A program made the translations under genes and the position numbers. A stretch of DNA of 62,784 nucleotides from positions 1 to 62,784 of the forward strand of contig NZ_JACJTT010000032.1 of NCBI RefSeq assembly GCF_014698825.1, given 5' to 3'. The notes beneath the pieces were generated by a model. It saw only the letters and a list, made by a program, of their open reading frames with translations. It was not told the origin of the DNA and did not search any database. Of the stretch, positions 44,536 through 55,279 are shown piece by piece. Position 1 is the first letter of the stretch, and every line of letters begins with the position of its first letter. Source of the stretch: Richelia sinica FACHB-800 (GTDB taxonomy: Bacteria; Cyanobacteriota; Cyanobacteriia; Cyanobacteriales; Nostocaceae).

Positions 44536-46137
44536 CTAATTAAGAATAGATGGAAGTCCTACTTGCTGCGGAGATACCAGTTTTCCGTCAAAATTTATAG
44601 TATTGTCTTCTATAGTTCTTGCATCAGCTATAGCCTTACGCAAAGATGCTATTTCTACTGCGTCGTTAGTACCCCCCAAAATATAAATTAATAACTTTGC
44701 AGCTAAATCTCTACCTGCAACCTGCACCCGCTTTTTATTTGGGTCATATAAAACCCCATACCATAAAGATTGAGGATATTCCATCCCACTAAAGCCACCT
44801 TGTTGGTCAAACTTCCGCAATTTCTTACAAATAGCTTCCAACGAAAAACCCTTTTTAAATACTAAGGTTCCCAATGCTTGTGCTAAAGCCACTTGAGAAA
44901 CTGGACGGAAAAGCATATTGGCTTCCCCTCCTCCCTTTTCAAAACTAAAACGTCTTAAAACAGGAGTATCTTCATGGTCTAAAATCTTATAACTCGGCAA
45001 AGTAGCTAAGTTATCAAATAGCTTTCTAAATTCTGCAATACCTTCCTGTAATTCCTCATCTTCTGGACGCATAGGAATTAAACCTTTTTCTAAAGGTTTC
45101 CAGTGGGGAAATTTTTGTCCCAAATATCTTTCAGACATGTCTTGTAAAGCTTGCAGCGTCGTTAATACAGTAGAATTAGCCGCTACTGTGGCACTATTCC
45201 AATTTACACGCGGATTTCTATTAGGTTTTTGTGCTAAAAGTGGATGAGTTACCGCAATATTTCGCGCTACAATTGCAAAACCATCATCTTCATTTAGCTG
45301 TGCTAATTGTCCCTTTGTTAAAGGTGCAGCCATCAAGTTGACGTGAACGAAAATAGACCTGACTCGTCGCTTCGCTTCGGTGTAAGTTTCTCCAACATTA
45401 ACGGCACAAATAAATTCAATACCGATTTTTTCTTTGGGTAAACTTTGTAAATAAGCAGGTTCCACTTGATACTGTTCTATTAAGTCATTCACATTAATAA
45501 AACTATCATCAGCCGCTTTATCCTTTTTATAACGTTGGAGTTTACCAGTTTTGATTAACTCCATTAAACCTTGTACACCTATCAATCTATGCTGTCCATC
45601 AAGAGCATAAATCGTTACATTGTCCTCAGAGACATTTAATAAACCAACTTTACCTTCGTTATCTAAGGGAATAAAATCAGTCGTAGCTTTTTTAGCCCTT
45701 CCTTCGCTGTTCCATTCTGCTGCTTTTGGGTTATCTACCCAAGGTTGATTAATTACTACCAATACAGCTGGAAATTTATGATTTTTTCTAGACGCTAAAT
45801 AATGAACTAATGCGATTTGACGTGACCAGTCAAGGGGGCGCTGCTGAATTTCATCAATACTTTCAGCATCAATTTCTATATTTTGAGTTTCCGGATTGTA
45901 CTTTTTTTGCAGCAATGGTAAACCAGAAGCGAAATGCACTCGATTTGCAAACCATTCTAATGAGACGGAACCAACATACGCTTCAGTCCCTCCCATTTCG
46001 GTTTTTTGAACCAAAATTTGGTCTTTTTTCTCCAGGAACTTGTCCAGTAATAAAGCTAACAGATGTTTGTCCTTATTTTCATACTCTGCATATTCTTGAG
46101 CAATATCATTGCTTGGGTTATGTGTACTATTTTTCAT
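44536..46137 (-). CDS. dndB: DndB-like DGQHR-domain protein (larger)
   Basis: This 533-residue protein has the DGQHR motif in VTIYALDGQHRLIGVQGLMEL (abridged). It is longer than Streptomyces-type DndB and resembles the large DGQHR proteins of cyanobacterial dnd loci. The region after the motif (TKGQLAQLNEDDGFAIVARN) is typical of the family. It is divergent from dndC with 183 bp between them, in which a strong inverted repeat lies. DndB is a negative regulator in known systems. Which of the two DGQHR proteins holds that role here is open. Confidence 0.8.
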   Translation of the reverse strand: MKNSTHNPSNDIAQEYAEYENKDKHLLALLLDKFLEKKDQILVQKTEMGGTEAYVGSVSLEWFANRVHFASGLPLLQKKYNPETQNIEIDAESIDEIQQRPLDWSRQIALVHYLASRKNHKFPAVLVVINQPWVDNPKAAEWNSEGRAKKATTDFIPLDNEGKVGLLNVSEDNVTIYALDGQHRLIGVQGLMELIKTGKLQRYKKDKAADDSFINVNDLIEQYQVEPAYLQSLPKEKIGIEFICAVNVGETYTEAKRRVRSIFVHVNLMAAPLTKGQLAQLNEDDGFAIVARNIAVTHPLLAQKPNRNPRVNWNSATVAANSTVLTTLQALQDMSERYLGQKFPHWKPLEKGLIPMRPEDEELQEGIAEFRKLFDNLATLPSYKILDHEDTPVLRRFSFEKGGGEANMLFRPVSQVALAQALGTLVFKKGFSLEAICKKLRKFDQQGGFSGMEYPQSLWYGVLYDPNKKRVQVAGRDLAAKLLIYILGGTNDAVEIASLRKAIADARTIEDNTINFDGKLVSPQQVGLPSILN

Positions 46138-46236
46138 GTTTTTAAAAAATTTTTTTTCTCGCTAGTAGCATTATGTCCCAAAAAATTGCATACTAAAATT
46201 GTACTTATTATAATTTTTATTAAGCACGCATATACG

Positions 46237-46267
46237 CAATTAAATTTTTCATGTAAAAACTTAATTG
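46237..46267. promoter_or_regulatory. Inverted repeat between divergent dndB and dndC
   Basis: CAATTAAATTTTT (46237-46249) and AAAAACTTAATTG (46255-46267) match at 12 of 13 positions around the spacer CATGT. It lies 53 bp before dndC and 99 bp before dndB, a good place for an operator controlling both. DndB autoregulation is known in Streptomyces; binding here is inferred. Confidence 0.6.
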
Positions 46268-46320
46268 TAATAAATATCAAAAATAAATTTTAGTTTATAT
46301 ATATTTACCCGTAGAGAGTA

Positions 46321-47922
46321 ATGACCAAAAAAGAGAATCCCAAAGATCAGAATAAGGAAAATCGCAAAGTAGCAGATTTTGTGGAAGATATACAAATTCT
46401 GTCAAAGGAAATTAGAGAATTATACTGCTTTGATCAGATACCTTGGGTGTTAGGTTATTCAGGGGGTAAAGATAGTACAGCTACTTTACAACTTGTTTGG
46501 AATGCGATTGCTGAATTACCACCTGAAAAAAGAACGAAAACTATTCATATAATTACAACAGATACAGGTGTAGAAAATCCTTATGTTTCCAACTGGGTAC
46601 GTAATTCTCACCAAAAAATAGAGTTAGCTGCTATAGAACAGGATATGCCTGTTAAACCTCATATGTTAGAACCAGAAGTTCAAGAAACCTTTTGGGTTGG
46701 TTTAATTGGGAAAGGTTATCCTGCACCTCGTCAAAAATTTCGTTGGTGTACTGGTAGATTGAAAATTAATCCATCTAATCGTTTTATTCGTGATGTTGTT
46801 AGGAGTAATGGAGAAGCTATTGTAATCTTGGGAATTCGTAAAGCAGAAAGTGCTACTCGCGCTGCTACTATGAAAAAGCTTGAAGAAAAGAGAGTAAGAG
46901 ACCGTCTTAGTCCTAACGCTAATTTACTTAATTCACTTGTGTATAGTCCTATTGAAGATTGGCGTACTGATGAAGTTTGGCTATATTTAATGCAGTGGCA
47001 AAATCCTTGGGGTCATAGTAACGAAGAATTATTTAAAATGTATAGAGAGTCAACAGCAGATAATGAATGTCCTTTAGTTGTTGATACTTCTACTCCAAGT
47101 TGTGGTAGTTCACGTTTTGGCTGTTGGGTTTGTACACTTGTTGACAGAGATAAATCTTTAAATGCAATGATTCAAAATAATGAGGAAAAAGAATGGTTAC
47201 AACCTATAGTCGATTTTCGTCGGGAATTAGATATTGAAAATGACCGTGAAAAAAGAGACTTTCGTCGGTTGAAAGGCGAAGTTCAACTATTTGAGCGTAA
47301 TCTAAATGGTGAAAAATCAATTGAGCCAATACCAGGCCCGTACACAAAATATTGGCGTGAGTATTGGTTGAGAAAATTATTAACAGCCCAAACCGAAATG
47401 CGTCAAAATGCTCCAGAGAATATGCGTGATATTACACTCATTTCCTTAGAAGAATTGAGCGAAATTCGTAGAATATGGTTGGAAGAAAAGCACGAATTTG
47501 ATGATAGCTTACCCCGTATTTATAAAGAAGTGACGGGAGAAGAATTTCGTGACCCTCGTCCTGGTGCTGATTATAGTCTCCTGGGTAGTGATGAATGGGG
47601 AGTATTAGAAGAAATATGTGAACACGATGCTATGCACTTGGAATTGATGGCGAAATTGTTGGATACAGAACGCCAATTTAGAAAAAAAACTCGTCGAGTG
47701 GGTATATACGAAAGCCTAGAGAAATGTTTTGACTCTAGTTCTCGTTCCCCAGAAGAAGCAATTAAAAATGCTCATCTAAAACGTGATTTAAGAGAAGCAG
47801 TGAGTGAAGGTGACGTTGCTAAATTTAAAGAAAAATTTCAACAGTTAACTTTAGGTGATGCTGCGAATGAAGATACAAAACCTGTTAATTGGGGAAGTGT
47901 AAAATTTAAGAAGCACAAGTAA
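46321..47922 (+). CDS. dndC: DNA phosphorothioation protein DndC
   Basis: This 533-residue protein is the PAPS-reductase-like iron-sulfur protein of DNA phosphorothioation. The PP-loop SGGKDST lies at residues 47-53 and splits ATP to activate the DNA backbone. A cysteine in RWCTGRLK and the cluster NECPLV...SCGSSRFGCWVC supply the [4Fe-4S] ligands and sulfur transfer residues. The length is typical. It heads dndC-dndD-dndE on the plus strand. DndA, the usual sulfur donor, is not in the window, so another cysteine desulfurase must serve. Confidence 0.95.
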   Translation: MTKKENPKDQNKENRKVADFVEDIQILSKEIRELYCFDQIPWVLGYSGGKDSTATLQLVWNAIAELPPEKRTKTIHIITTDTGVENPYVSNWVRNSHQKIELAAIEQDMPVKPHMLEPEVQETFWVGLIGKGYPAPRQKFRWCTGRLKINPSNRFIRDVVRSNGEAIVILGIRKAESATRAATMKKLEEKRVRDRLSPNANLLNSLVYSPIEDWRTDEVWLYLMQWQNPWGHSNEELFKMYRESTADNECPLVVDTSTPSCGSSRFGCWVCTLVDRDKSLNAMIQNNEEKEWLQPIVDFRRELDIENDREKRDFRRLKGEVQLFERNLNGEKSIEPIPGPYTKYWREYWLRKLLTAQTEMRQNAPENMRDITLISLEELSEIRRIWLEEKHEFDDSLPRIYKEVTGEEFRDPRPGADYSLLGSDEWGVLEEICEHDAMHLELMAKLLDTERQFRKKTRRVGIYESLEKCFDSSSRSPEEAIKNAHLKRDLREAVSEGDVAKFKEKFQQLTLGDAANEDTKPVNWGSVKFKKHK

Positions 47923-48083
47923 GGAATATTTTGCAAATAATAACATAGTCTTGATGATTATCAATTGCAGCTAAAAAACTAGTCTGTCTACATGCACTAG
48001 TGAAAATCATATAATTTAGTTCTTGTGTGTCGATGTGAATTATATTTACACTGTATATTTTATGATGCAATAACTCAATAACT

Positions 48084-50072
48084 ATGATATTTCTTGAACT
48101 TGTTCTCCAAAACTTCGGCCCTTATTCTGGACGACAGGTAATTAACCTGAACCCCAAAGTAGATGATGATAATATCTGTCCAATTATCCTCTTAGGAGGA
48201 ATGAATGGTGGTGGTAAAACTACCCTGATGGATGCCATTCGTTTAGCTTTATATGGTCAACGCGCTCAATGTTCTACTCGCGGTAATCTGAGTTATACGG
48301 ATTTTTTAAATCAATGTGTTAATAGTAAAGCCGACCCAGTAGAAAAAACCAGAGTTGAATTAGTTTTTGAACATATTGAAGAGGATAAGCCTGTAAAATA
48401 TCGTGTGATAAGAACCTGGGAAAAAAATCCTAAGGATGGTAAAGACTCTTTGGGGATATTAGGTGATGATGATACCTGGCCTGTTGATTCTTTAGTGAAT
48501 ATCTGGGATGAATATATAGAAAATATTCTACCGTTGGGAATTTCTAATTTATTTCTCTTTGATGGTGAACAAGTTAAGGAACTAGCTGAACAGGAAACAC
48601 CACCACCTATTGTGGTAGATGCAATTAATGGACTGTTGGGATTAGAGTTAGCAGATAGATTAGCTGTAGATTTAGAGATTTTAGTCAATCGTAAAAAAAA
48701 GGAATTAGCTGATAATCAAGATTTGGCAAATTTAGAAGAAATTGAAGCATGTCTTGTTCAGCAACAAGAAGATTACGACACCACTAAAGCTGAATTAGAC
48801 AATTTAGCACTGGAATTGAAAGACTTAATTTTAAAACAACAAGAAGCTTTTGATAAATTTATTGCCGAAGGTGGAAAAATTGCTTCAGAACGTAGTCAAT
48901 TGGAAAAACAAAAAGAAGAAAAAACTAAATTAACAGAAAAAATTCGCCAATCTTTATGTGAATTGGCTGATGATGTATTACCCTTAGCATTGATTCATAA
49001 TTTATTATCCCAAGTGCAAGACCAAGGTGATAAGGAATTTCACACTCAACAAATGCAGTTAGCAAAAGATGTTTTAATCGACAGAGATCAAAGATTATTA
49101 CAGTGGCTAAATAAATTAGAAATTGACAAAGATACAGTTAATGATATTCAATTATTTTTAATTCAAGATATCGATAATTTATATACAAACAATTCATTGT
49201 CAGAAACTAATTGGCTGAACGCTGACGAAGAAAGTTTAAGTTTGCTTGACAATTTATTTTATCGCCTAAAAATCTGCCAAGCTAGAGCAAAAAAGGAACT
49301 AGAAGAACTGAATAATTATGAGGAAGAAATTCTCACATTAGACCGTCAAATGCAAACTGCTGCTGCACCAGAAGCATATATTAAGTTACAAAAAGCTGTA
49401 GAAACGGCGCAGACTGAAGTGGCTAAGGCTAAGGCTAATTATGAAGCTACCAGCCGCTATTTAGGAGAATTAGAAGCAGCTATTACTAAGTCCAAGAAAG
49501 AATTAAATGAATATACCATAGACAATATTAAATATAAAAACAATGAACATATTATTAATGCAGCCGCTAAAGTGCAAGCAACATTAAAGGTGTTTCGAGA
49601 AAAGTTGACTTTGCGAAAATTGAATAAGTTGGAAGAAGAAGTTAAAAACTGTTTTCTTTATTTATTACACAAATCTGATTTGGTACATCGCATCGCTATT
49701 GATGCTCGTACATTCAGTTTGTCTTTATATGACTTAAATGGTAAATCTGTTCCTAAACATCGCTTATCAGCTGGGGAAAAGCAACTTTTAGCGATCGCAT
49801 TTCTCTGGGGTCTAGCTAAAGTCTCAGGACGACGGTTGCCTGTAGCTATTGATACTCCCCTTGGTAGACTGGACTCATCTCACCGTAATAACCTAGTAGA
49901 AAGGTATTTCCCCTCTGCTAGTCATCAAGTAATCTTGTTATCTACTGATACAGAAGTTGGCAAAAAAGAAGTCGATACACTTAGAGAAATGGAAGCGATC
50001 GCTCGTGAGTATCTCCTTCAATATAACTCCAGTCAACGCGAAACCACCATTAAAGAAGGTTATTTTTGGTAA
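48084..50072 (+). CDS. dndD: DNA phosphorothioation ATPase DndD
   Basis: This 662-residue SMC-like ATPase has Walker A GGMNGGGKTT (residues about 36-45), LFDGEQVKELAEQETPP, a long coiled coil from about residue 190 to 520, the signature LSAGEKQLLAIAFLWGLA, and Walker B LPVAIDTPLGRLD. It is thought to open or nick DNA for sulfur insertion. It is 161 bp after dndC and directly abuts dndE (stop TAA followed by ATG). Confidence 0.95.
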   Translation: MIFLELVLQNFGPYSGRQVINLNPKVDDDNICPIILLGGMNGGGKTTLMDAIRLALYGQRAQCSTRGNLSYTDFLNQCVNSKADPVEKTRVELVFEHIEEDKPVKYRVIRTWEKNPKDGKDSLGILGDDDTWPVDSLVNIWDEYIENILPLGISNLFLFDGEQVKELAEQETPPPIVVDAINGLLGLELADRLAVDLEILVNRKKKELADNQDLANLEEIEACLVQQQEDYDTTKAELDNLALELKDLILKQQEAFDKFIAEGGKIASERSQLEKQKEEKTKLTEKIRQSLCELADDVLPLALIHNLLSQVQDQGDKEFHTQQMQLAKDVLIDRDQRLLQWLNKLEIDKDTVNDIQLFLIQDIDNLYTNNSLSETNWLNADEESLSLLDNLFYRLKICQARAKKELEELNNYEEEILTLDRQMQTAAAPEAYIKLQKAVETAQTEVAKAKANYEATSRYLGELEAAITKSKKELNEYTIDNIKYKNNEHIINAAAKVQATLKVFREKLTLRKLNKLEEEVKNCFLYLLHKSDLVHRIAIDARTFSLSLYDLNGKSVPKHRLSAGEKQLLAIAFLWGLAKVSGRRLPVAIDTPLGRLDSSHRNNLVERYFPSASHQVILLSTDTEVGKKEVDTLREMEAIAREYLLQYNSSQRETTIKEGYFW

Positions 50073-50459
50073 ATGGACTCTCCAATTGAACGCATTCGGC
50101 TTTCTCAAACAGCAAAAGAACAACTGTTAAAACTTAAACGCAGCACAAAAATTGAACAATGGAATATTCTTTGTCGTTGGGCTTTTTGTCGTTCTCTGGC
50201 TGAACCTACCCCTCCTTCACCTGTGCCTATTCCCCAGGATAGCAACGTAGAAATGACTTGGCGTGTCTTTGGGGGTGAAATCGCTGATATCCTGCTTTTA
50301 GCCTTAAAACAACGCTGTTATAACGATGGTTTAGGTACAGATAAAGAAACCCTGATTACCCAATTTCGTCTGCATTTACATCGGGGGATTGGTTATTTAG
50401 CGGGAGATGGCAATATTAAAAGAATTGAAGATTTAATAGGGTTGGTTAATAAGAAATAG
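50073..50459 (+). CDS. dndE: DNA phosphorothioation protein DndE
   Basis: This 128-residue protein is DndE, which forms a tetramer that binds nicked DNA. The pattern IERIRLSQTAKEQLLKLKR, NILCRWAFCRSL, and FRLHLHRGIGYL is typical. It starts at the base after the dndD stop, so the two are translated together. It is the last gene of the island; no dndFGH follow. Confidence 0.94.
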   Translation: MDSPIERIRLSQTAKEQLLKLKRSTKIEQWNILCRWAFCRSLAEPTPPSPVPIPQDSNVEMTWRVFGGEIADILLLALKQRCYNDGLGTDKETLITQFRLHLHRGIGYLAGDGNIKRIEDLIGLVNKK

Positions 50460-50504
50460 TATTTTTAATTTTGGGATTTGTGGCGTAAATATTTTTGTCT
50501 CACG

Positions 50505-50570
50505 CATGTGCCGTAGGAATTTCCGTTCGCGTTAGTGTCTCCGAAGGAGAAGGGTAGACGCAAGGACGCA
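50505..50570. repeat. Dispersed repeat debris at the right side of the dnd island
   Basis: The stretch with CCGTTCGCGTTAGTGTCTCC, GAAGGAGAAGGGTAGACGC and AAGGACGCAAAG belongs to the GTTCGCGTAGCGTCTC-type dispersed family. It lies between dndE and the SWIM gene, mirroring the element on the left of the island. Confidence 0.6.
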
Positions 50571-50608
50571 AAGAAGAACGCAAAATATCAGTAGATTTTG
50601 TGAAAGAT

Positions 50609-52357
50609 TTATTCCATATCTGCGCTATTAAACATAGTCATAAATTTACGTTTGCGTCCATGATTTTCTATTAATTGTTGCCGATATTTTACCCAATCTG
50701 GTTGTCTGTTGGAGGCTAAATAAGCAGCACGTACTTGTTTTAGCCATTGAATTGCATCTGCATATTGTTCTGATTTACTAGCATTGATGATTAATTCGGC
50801 ACGACGACGACCATTTGCTATGACCCAACCAGGTTGATGGGGGATAGCTGCTGTCATAACTTGCTGAATTAATGGTGAATAATCAGGGCTGAGGTCACGG
50901 ACAATATTGATGGCATCGTCAATTAAACCTTCTGATAAAAATATCTCTACCTTGGCTGCTTCCGTTCCCCATGACCCATAACGGCGCATAATTGCTAATA
51001 AATTTTGCTTTTCTGCTTGCCAATTTTTACCTGATAAAGCTGCTATTTTGTGATACAAGTCTAAAGATGGTTGTTCTTTAAATATTGCTCTTATAGCTAA
51101 TAAATGAGTTTGATTGTCTCCTAATTCTTGGGCTAAATCACTCGTCCAAACTCCTAAGTCATCATGACAATCACCAGGTAAATTCAGCCCAGTCTTGGCA
51201 ACATTTAAAGCTTGAGATAATGCTCCTTTTGCTCGTAAATTTTTCGCAAAAGTAAAAGCTTGCTCAATGGAAGTCATGTGTGTAAAGGCAACAGTCATTG
51301 CTTCTTGTACTCTACCCAAACTGGTCAACATTTCTAAATACTCTTGGGTCTGACCTGTAGCTTGGGCTAAATTTAAGTATTCCTCATATCTGCCTTCCCT
51401 TTTGAGGATTTTCAGGCGAATAAATACCAATCTATCACTATAATCGCTGATGCCTCTGGAATGACCAGCGAGAATCTCCATTAATTCTGGGTCATCCCAA
51501 TCTTGATGTAAAGCTTCCAAACTCAAACTAAAGTCAGCATCCCATTCATCTTGCCAAGTTTCTAATTCGACTTGCAAATCAACTCTTTCTTCGGGTGTGA
51601 GTGTGGTACTAAGAATAATTTCACACCAGGCTAAATTAAATTCTTGAGCGATCGCATCTTGATCAAAACCATAGTCCGCTACCTGATGCCAATTTTCTAC
51701 GCAACTGGAGGTAATTGCTGACAAAATAGCGATCGCTTCTATGCCTTCACCCCGGTCATTATAATCTAAGGCAATTTCCACTAAACTCCATAATTTCTCT
51801 ATAATCGGGTCTTCTTCCTCTGCATCTAGCCAATTCTCGACCCCATCCTGCAAAATCTGATCCACCTGTTGCCGAAACATCTCAATATCCACATTCACAG
51901 CCAAAGATGTACAGGGTCGATACTCTGGATATTTAGCCATCCAATGGATATGCTCTTCAATTACATCAATTAATTGGGGGTTTTCTGCCACTAACTCCTG
52001 TATTAACCGTTGAGTTTGTCTGTAATCAAGTGGTTGGAGAAGTTGACTTAAGGAAGGACGTTGTTCTATCCTTTCTGGTTCGCGTAAACAGGCCAGTAAA
52101 GTACAAACAATATGCTTACACCAATCCTCTAAATCGTAATTACAAGTACAACTGGAGCAATTTACACCCTCCTCATCCCCATAGACACTAACGTAAGCGG
52201 GTTGGCATTCAAGACCCTGAACCTCTGCCTGTAACCATTTTCCCCTTTGAATCAAGCTAATTACGGCACCAGCGGCATAATATGCCTCCCCGCGTTGAAA
52301 TGATTTGGCATTGGCATGACGACGGATAGTAAATTCACTGAGGTTAAAAATAGACAT
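50609..52357 (-). CDS. SWIM zinc-finger protein with helical repeats
   Basis: This is a 582-residue protein. The SWIM motif CxCxnCxH is at about residues 69-85 (CSSCTCNYDLEDWCKHIVC), in a DNA- or protein-binding finger. The rest is helical and repeat-like (YEEYLNLAQATGQTQEYLEML and others), probably TPR-like. SWIM proteins of this plan are common in cyanobacteria. Function unknown. It faces dndE tail to tail. Confidence 0.85.
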   Translation of the reverse strand: MSIFNLSEFTIRRHANAKSFQRGEAYYAAGAVISLIQRGKWLQAEVQGLECQPAYVSVYGDEEGVNCSSCTCNYDLEDWCKHIVCTLLACLREPERIEQRPSLSQLLQPLDYRQTQRLIQELVAENPQLIDVIEEHIHWMAKYPEYRPCTSLAVNVDIEMFRQQVDQILQDGVENWLDAEEEDPIIEKLWSLVEIALDYNDRGEGIEAIAILSAITSSCVENWHQVADYGFDQDAIAQEFNLAWCEIILSTTLTPEERVDLQVELETWQDEWDADFSLSLEALHQDWDDPELMEILAGHSRGISDYSDRLVFIRLKILKREGRYEEYLNLAQATGQTQEYLEMLTSLGRVQEAMTVAFTHMTSIEQAFTFAKNLRAKGALSQALNVAKTGLNLPGDCHDDLGVWTSDLAQELGDNQTHLLAIRAIFKEQPSLDLYHKIAALSGKNWQAEKQNLLAIMRRYGSWGTEAAKVEIFLSEGLIDDAINIVRDLSPDYSPLIQQVMTAAIPHQPGWVIANGRRRAELIINASKSEQYADAIQWLKQVRAAYLASNRQPDWVKYRQQLIENHGRKRKFMTMFNSADME

Positions 52358-52796
52358 GAAGCGATCGCTTGAAAATCCAACTTAAAGATTAAGTAGCTGT
52401 TGAAGATGGCAACTCAAAATTACAGGGAAATCCGCTAAAATTACAAAATGTCATGCAAAAGTTAATATCGAGATCGTCACTATAATTTTACAAAATGGCA
52501 GGATTACAACCATTTCCAGTTTAGGAACGGTAAAGTCATCGCCATCATTGATTAATCCTCACTGTTCAGCGGTCAAAACAACTACACCACTAACAACTGA
52601 GAACTGACGCAACATAGATAAACCAGTCATCTAGCCAGGGTGTCAGGCAAGATAAGGCAAAAGCCAACCAAAAATACTGCTGTCAGAGTCTTGCATCTGC
52701 CTGCGGTCTGTAAATTTGAGTAAAATCCACATCAAAGTTAAATTGATTCCTGGTCAAGTTAAGAATAAATAGGTGAAGGAAACGGGGAAAATAAAC
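52358..52796. other. Intergenic region upstream of lpdA
   Basis: This 439-bp spacer lies between divergent genes (SWIM protein and lpdA). A few phrases such as CAACTGAGAACTGAC are common filler in Nostoc genomes. No gene or RNA was recognised; both promoters should be here. Confidence 0.4.
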
Positions 52797-54227
52797 GTGA
52801 GTCATGGATTTGATTACGATTTAATCATCATCGGCGCTGGTGTTGGTGGACATGGCGCAGCTATACATGCCGTTAGCTGTGGTCTGAAAACAGCGATTAT
52901 CGAAGCGGCAGACATGGGAGGAACCTGTGTTAACCGTGGATGTATTCCCTCCAAAGCCCTGCTAGCGGCTTCTGGGAAGGTACGGGAACTGCGTAACGCC
53001 CATCATCTCAAGTCCTTGGGTATTCAATTAGGTAGTGTACAGTTTGATCGGCAAGCGATCGCTGACCATGCCAACAATCTCGTCGCCAAAATTCAAGGGG
53101 ATTTAACAAACAGCCTTAAACGTTTAGGTGTAGATATCATCCGCGGTTGGGGGAAAATTGCTGGTTCCCAGAAAGTCACCGTTACCACAGACAGTGGTGA
53201 AAAAACCATTACCGCCCAAGATATCATCCTCAGCCCTGGTTCTGTTCCCTTTGTTCCCCCAGGGATTGAAGTCGATGGTAAAACCGTCTTCACCAGTGAC
53301 CAAGGGGTGAAGTTAGAAACCCTACCAGACTGGATAGCAATCATTGGCAGTGGTTATATCGGTCTAGAATTTGCAGATGTTTATTCAGCCTTGGGTAGTG
53401 AAATCACTTTAATTGAAGCTGTAGACCAGCTAATGCCAGGCTTTGACCGTGATATCGCCAAATTAGCGGAACGAGTCCTGATTACTCCCCGTGATATTGA
53501 AACCAAAGTTGGGGTTTACGCCAAAAAAATTATTCCCGGTTCCCCAGTGGTAATTGAGTTAGCCAACTTCCAAACCAAAGAAGATGTAGAAGTGCTGGAA
53601 GTTGACGCTTGCTTAGTAGCTACAGGTCGCATCCCCGCTACCCAAAACCTCGGTTTAGAATCCGTGAGTGTGGAACTAGATAACCGCAAATTCATCCCTG
53701 TCAATGACCATATGGCAGTGTTGTCCGCCGGTGAAGTCGTTCCTCATCTTTGGGCTATTGGTGATGCCACAGGGAAAATGATGTTAGCCCATGCGGCTTC
53801 TGCCCAAGGTATTATCGCTGTCGAAAATATTTTAGGTAGACACAAAACCGTAGATTACCGCAGTATTCCCGCTGCCGCGTTTACCCACCCAGAAGTTAGC
53901 TATGTGGGCTTATCAGAAACTGCTGCCAAAGAATTAGCTTTAGCCAACGGTTTTGAAATTGCTACCAGCAAGAGTTACTTTAAAGGTAACTCCAAAGCCT
54001 TGGCGGAAAATGATGCAGATGGGATGGCTAAGGTTATTTACCGCAAAGACACCGGCGAAGTGTTAGGTGTACATATTTTTGGTCCCCATGCTTCCGATTT
54101 AATTCACGAAGCTGCGGCTGCCGTTGCCAATCGCCAATCTGTACAAAGTCTCGCTTATTTAGTCCATGCTCACCCAACACTCTCAGAAGTGTTAGACGAA
54201 GCTTATAAACGAGCGATCGCTTCTTAA
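52797..54227 (+). CDS. lpdA: Dihydrolipoamide dehydrogenase
   Basis: This 476-residue flavoprotein regenerates lipoamide in pyruvate dehydrogenase and glycine cleavage. It shows FAD binding ([18 protein letters not shown]), the redox disulfide [16 protein letters not shown] binding ([14 protein letters not shown]) and the active-site histidine in [11 protein letters not shown] 52797 (then SHGFDYD) was chosen because cyanobacterial LpdA begins MSxGFDYD; an in-frame GTG at 52773 adds 8 residues. trpC follows on the same strand. Confidence 0.95.
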   Translation: MSHGFDYDLIIIGAGVGGHGAAIHAVSCGLKTAIIEAADMGGTCVNRGCIPSKALLAASGKVRELRNAHHLKSLGIQLGSVQFDRQAIADHANNLVAKIQGDLTNSLKRLGVDIIRGWGKIAGSQKVTVTTDSGEKTITAQDIILSPGSVPFVPPGIEVDGKTVFTSDQGVKLETLPDWIAIIGSGYIGLEFADVYSALGSEITLIEAVDQLMPGFDRDIAKLAERVLITPRDIETKVGVYAKKIIPGSPVVIELANFQTKEDVEVLEVDACLVATGRIPATQNLGLESVSVELDNRKFIPVNDHMAVLSAGEVVPHLWAIGDATGKMMLAHAASAQGIIAVENILGRHKTVDYRSIPAAAFTHPEVSYVGLSETAAKELALANGFEIATSKSYFKGNSKALAENDADGMAKVIYRKDTGEVLGVHIFGPHASDLIHEAAAAVANRQSVQSLAYLVHAHPTLSEVLDEAYKRAIAS

Positions 54228-54297
54228 TTACTAGTCATTTGTCCTGTACATCCTTCAGGGCAAATGACCCATCTTCACCTATGACCCAAGACTAAAT

Positions 54298-55182
54298 ATG
54301 CAAATCCGTCGTCTTTCACCTAGTCCAGCTATTCATCTGTCCACATTGTGTTATCAAGTCGCTGTACCCGATGCCTCACCCAATAATATTTTGGAAGAAA
54401 TTGTCTGGCAAAAAGAAGTAGAAGTTGAGCAAATGCGGGAACGCACACCTCTACGGGAATTGCAAAAGAAAGTCTTATCCGCACCACCCACCCGTGATTT
54501 TATGGCTGCCCTGCGTCACGGTCAAACCAAACCAGCCTTAATTGCTGAAGTGAAAAAAGCTTCTCCCAGCAAAGGTGTATTTAGAGCAGATTTTGACCCA
54601 GTAGCGATCGCTCAATCCTATCAAGCAGGTGGTGCTAGTTGTCTATCTGTCCTCACCGATGTCAAATTTTTCCAAGGTAGTTTTGATAACCTATCCTTAG
54701 TTCGTGCAGCTGTAGACTTACCCCTACTGTGTAAGGAATTTATCATTCATGGCTACCAAATGTATTGGGCCCGGGTTCATGGTGCTGATGCAGTCCTATT
54801 AATCGCAGCTATCCTCAATGACCAAGACTTGCAGTATTTCATCAAAATTGCTCAAAAGCTCAACATGGCAACTTTGATAGAAGTCCACAACTTAGAAGAA
54901 CTAGACCGAGTATTAGCCTTAGAAGGTGTCAGCCTCATCGGTATTAATAACCGTAACTTAGAAGATTTCACCGTAGACTTACAAACCACTTGTCAGCTAC
55001 TTGCAGCTAGAGGCCAGCAGTTACAAGAACGCAATATTTTAGTTGTCAGTGAGTCAGGACTGCATCAACCAGAAGATTTAAACCTAGTCTCTACCGCTGG
55101 TGCATCGGCTGTATTAGTGGGTGAGTCTTTAGTTAAACAACCAGATCCACAATTGGCAATTCATCAATTGTTTGGCAACTAG
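54298..55182 (+). CDS. trpC: Indole-3-glycerol phosphate synthase
   Basis: This 294-residue TIM-barrel enzyme closes the indole ring in tryptophan synthesis. Motifs: [56 protein letters not shown], and VSESGL. The 30-residue N-terminal extension is usual in cyanobacteria. It lies 70 bp after lpdA. No other trp genes are nearby. Confidence 0.95.
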   Translation: MQIRRLSPSPAIHLSTLCYQVAVPDASPNNILEEIVWQKEVEVEQMRERTPLRELQKKVLSAPPTRDFMAALRHGQTKPALIAEVKKASPSKGVFRADFDPVAIAQSYQAGGASCLSVLTDVKFFQGSFDNLSLVRAAVDLPLLCKEFIIHGYQMYWARVHGADAVLLIAAILNDQDLQYFIKIAQKLNMATLIEVHNLEELDRVLALEGVSLIGINNRNLEDFTVDLQTTCQLLAARGQQLQERNILVVSESGLHQPEDLNLVSTAGASAVLVGESLVKQPDPQLAIHQLFGN

Positions 55183-55279
55183 TTGGAAGTATAACTGCCA
55201 CAAACTAACTTTATATATTCACTTATCTATAGCAATACGCCCCAACAGGTTGATGGTTGCCCTCACTCAAGTGTTAATT

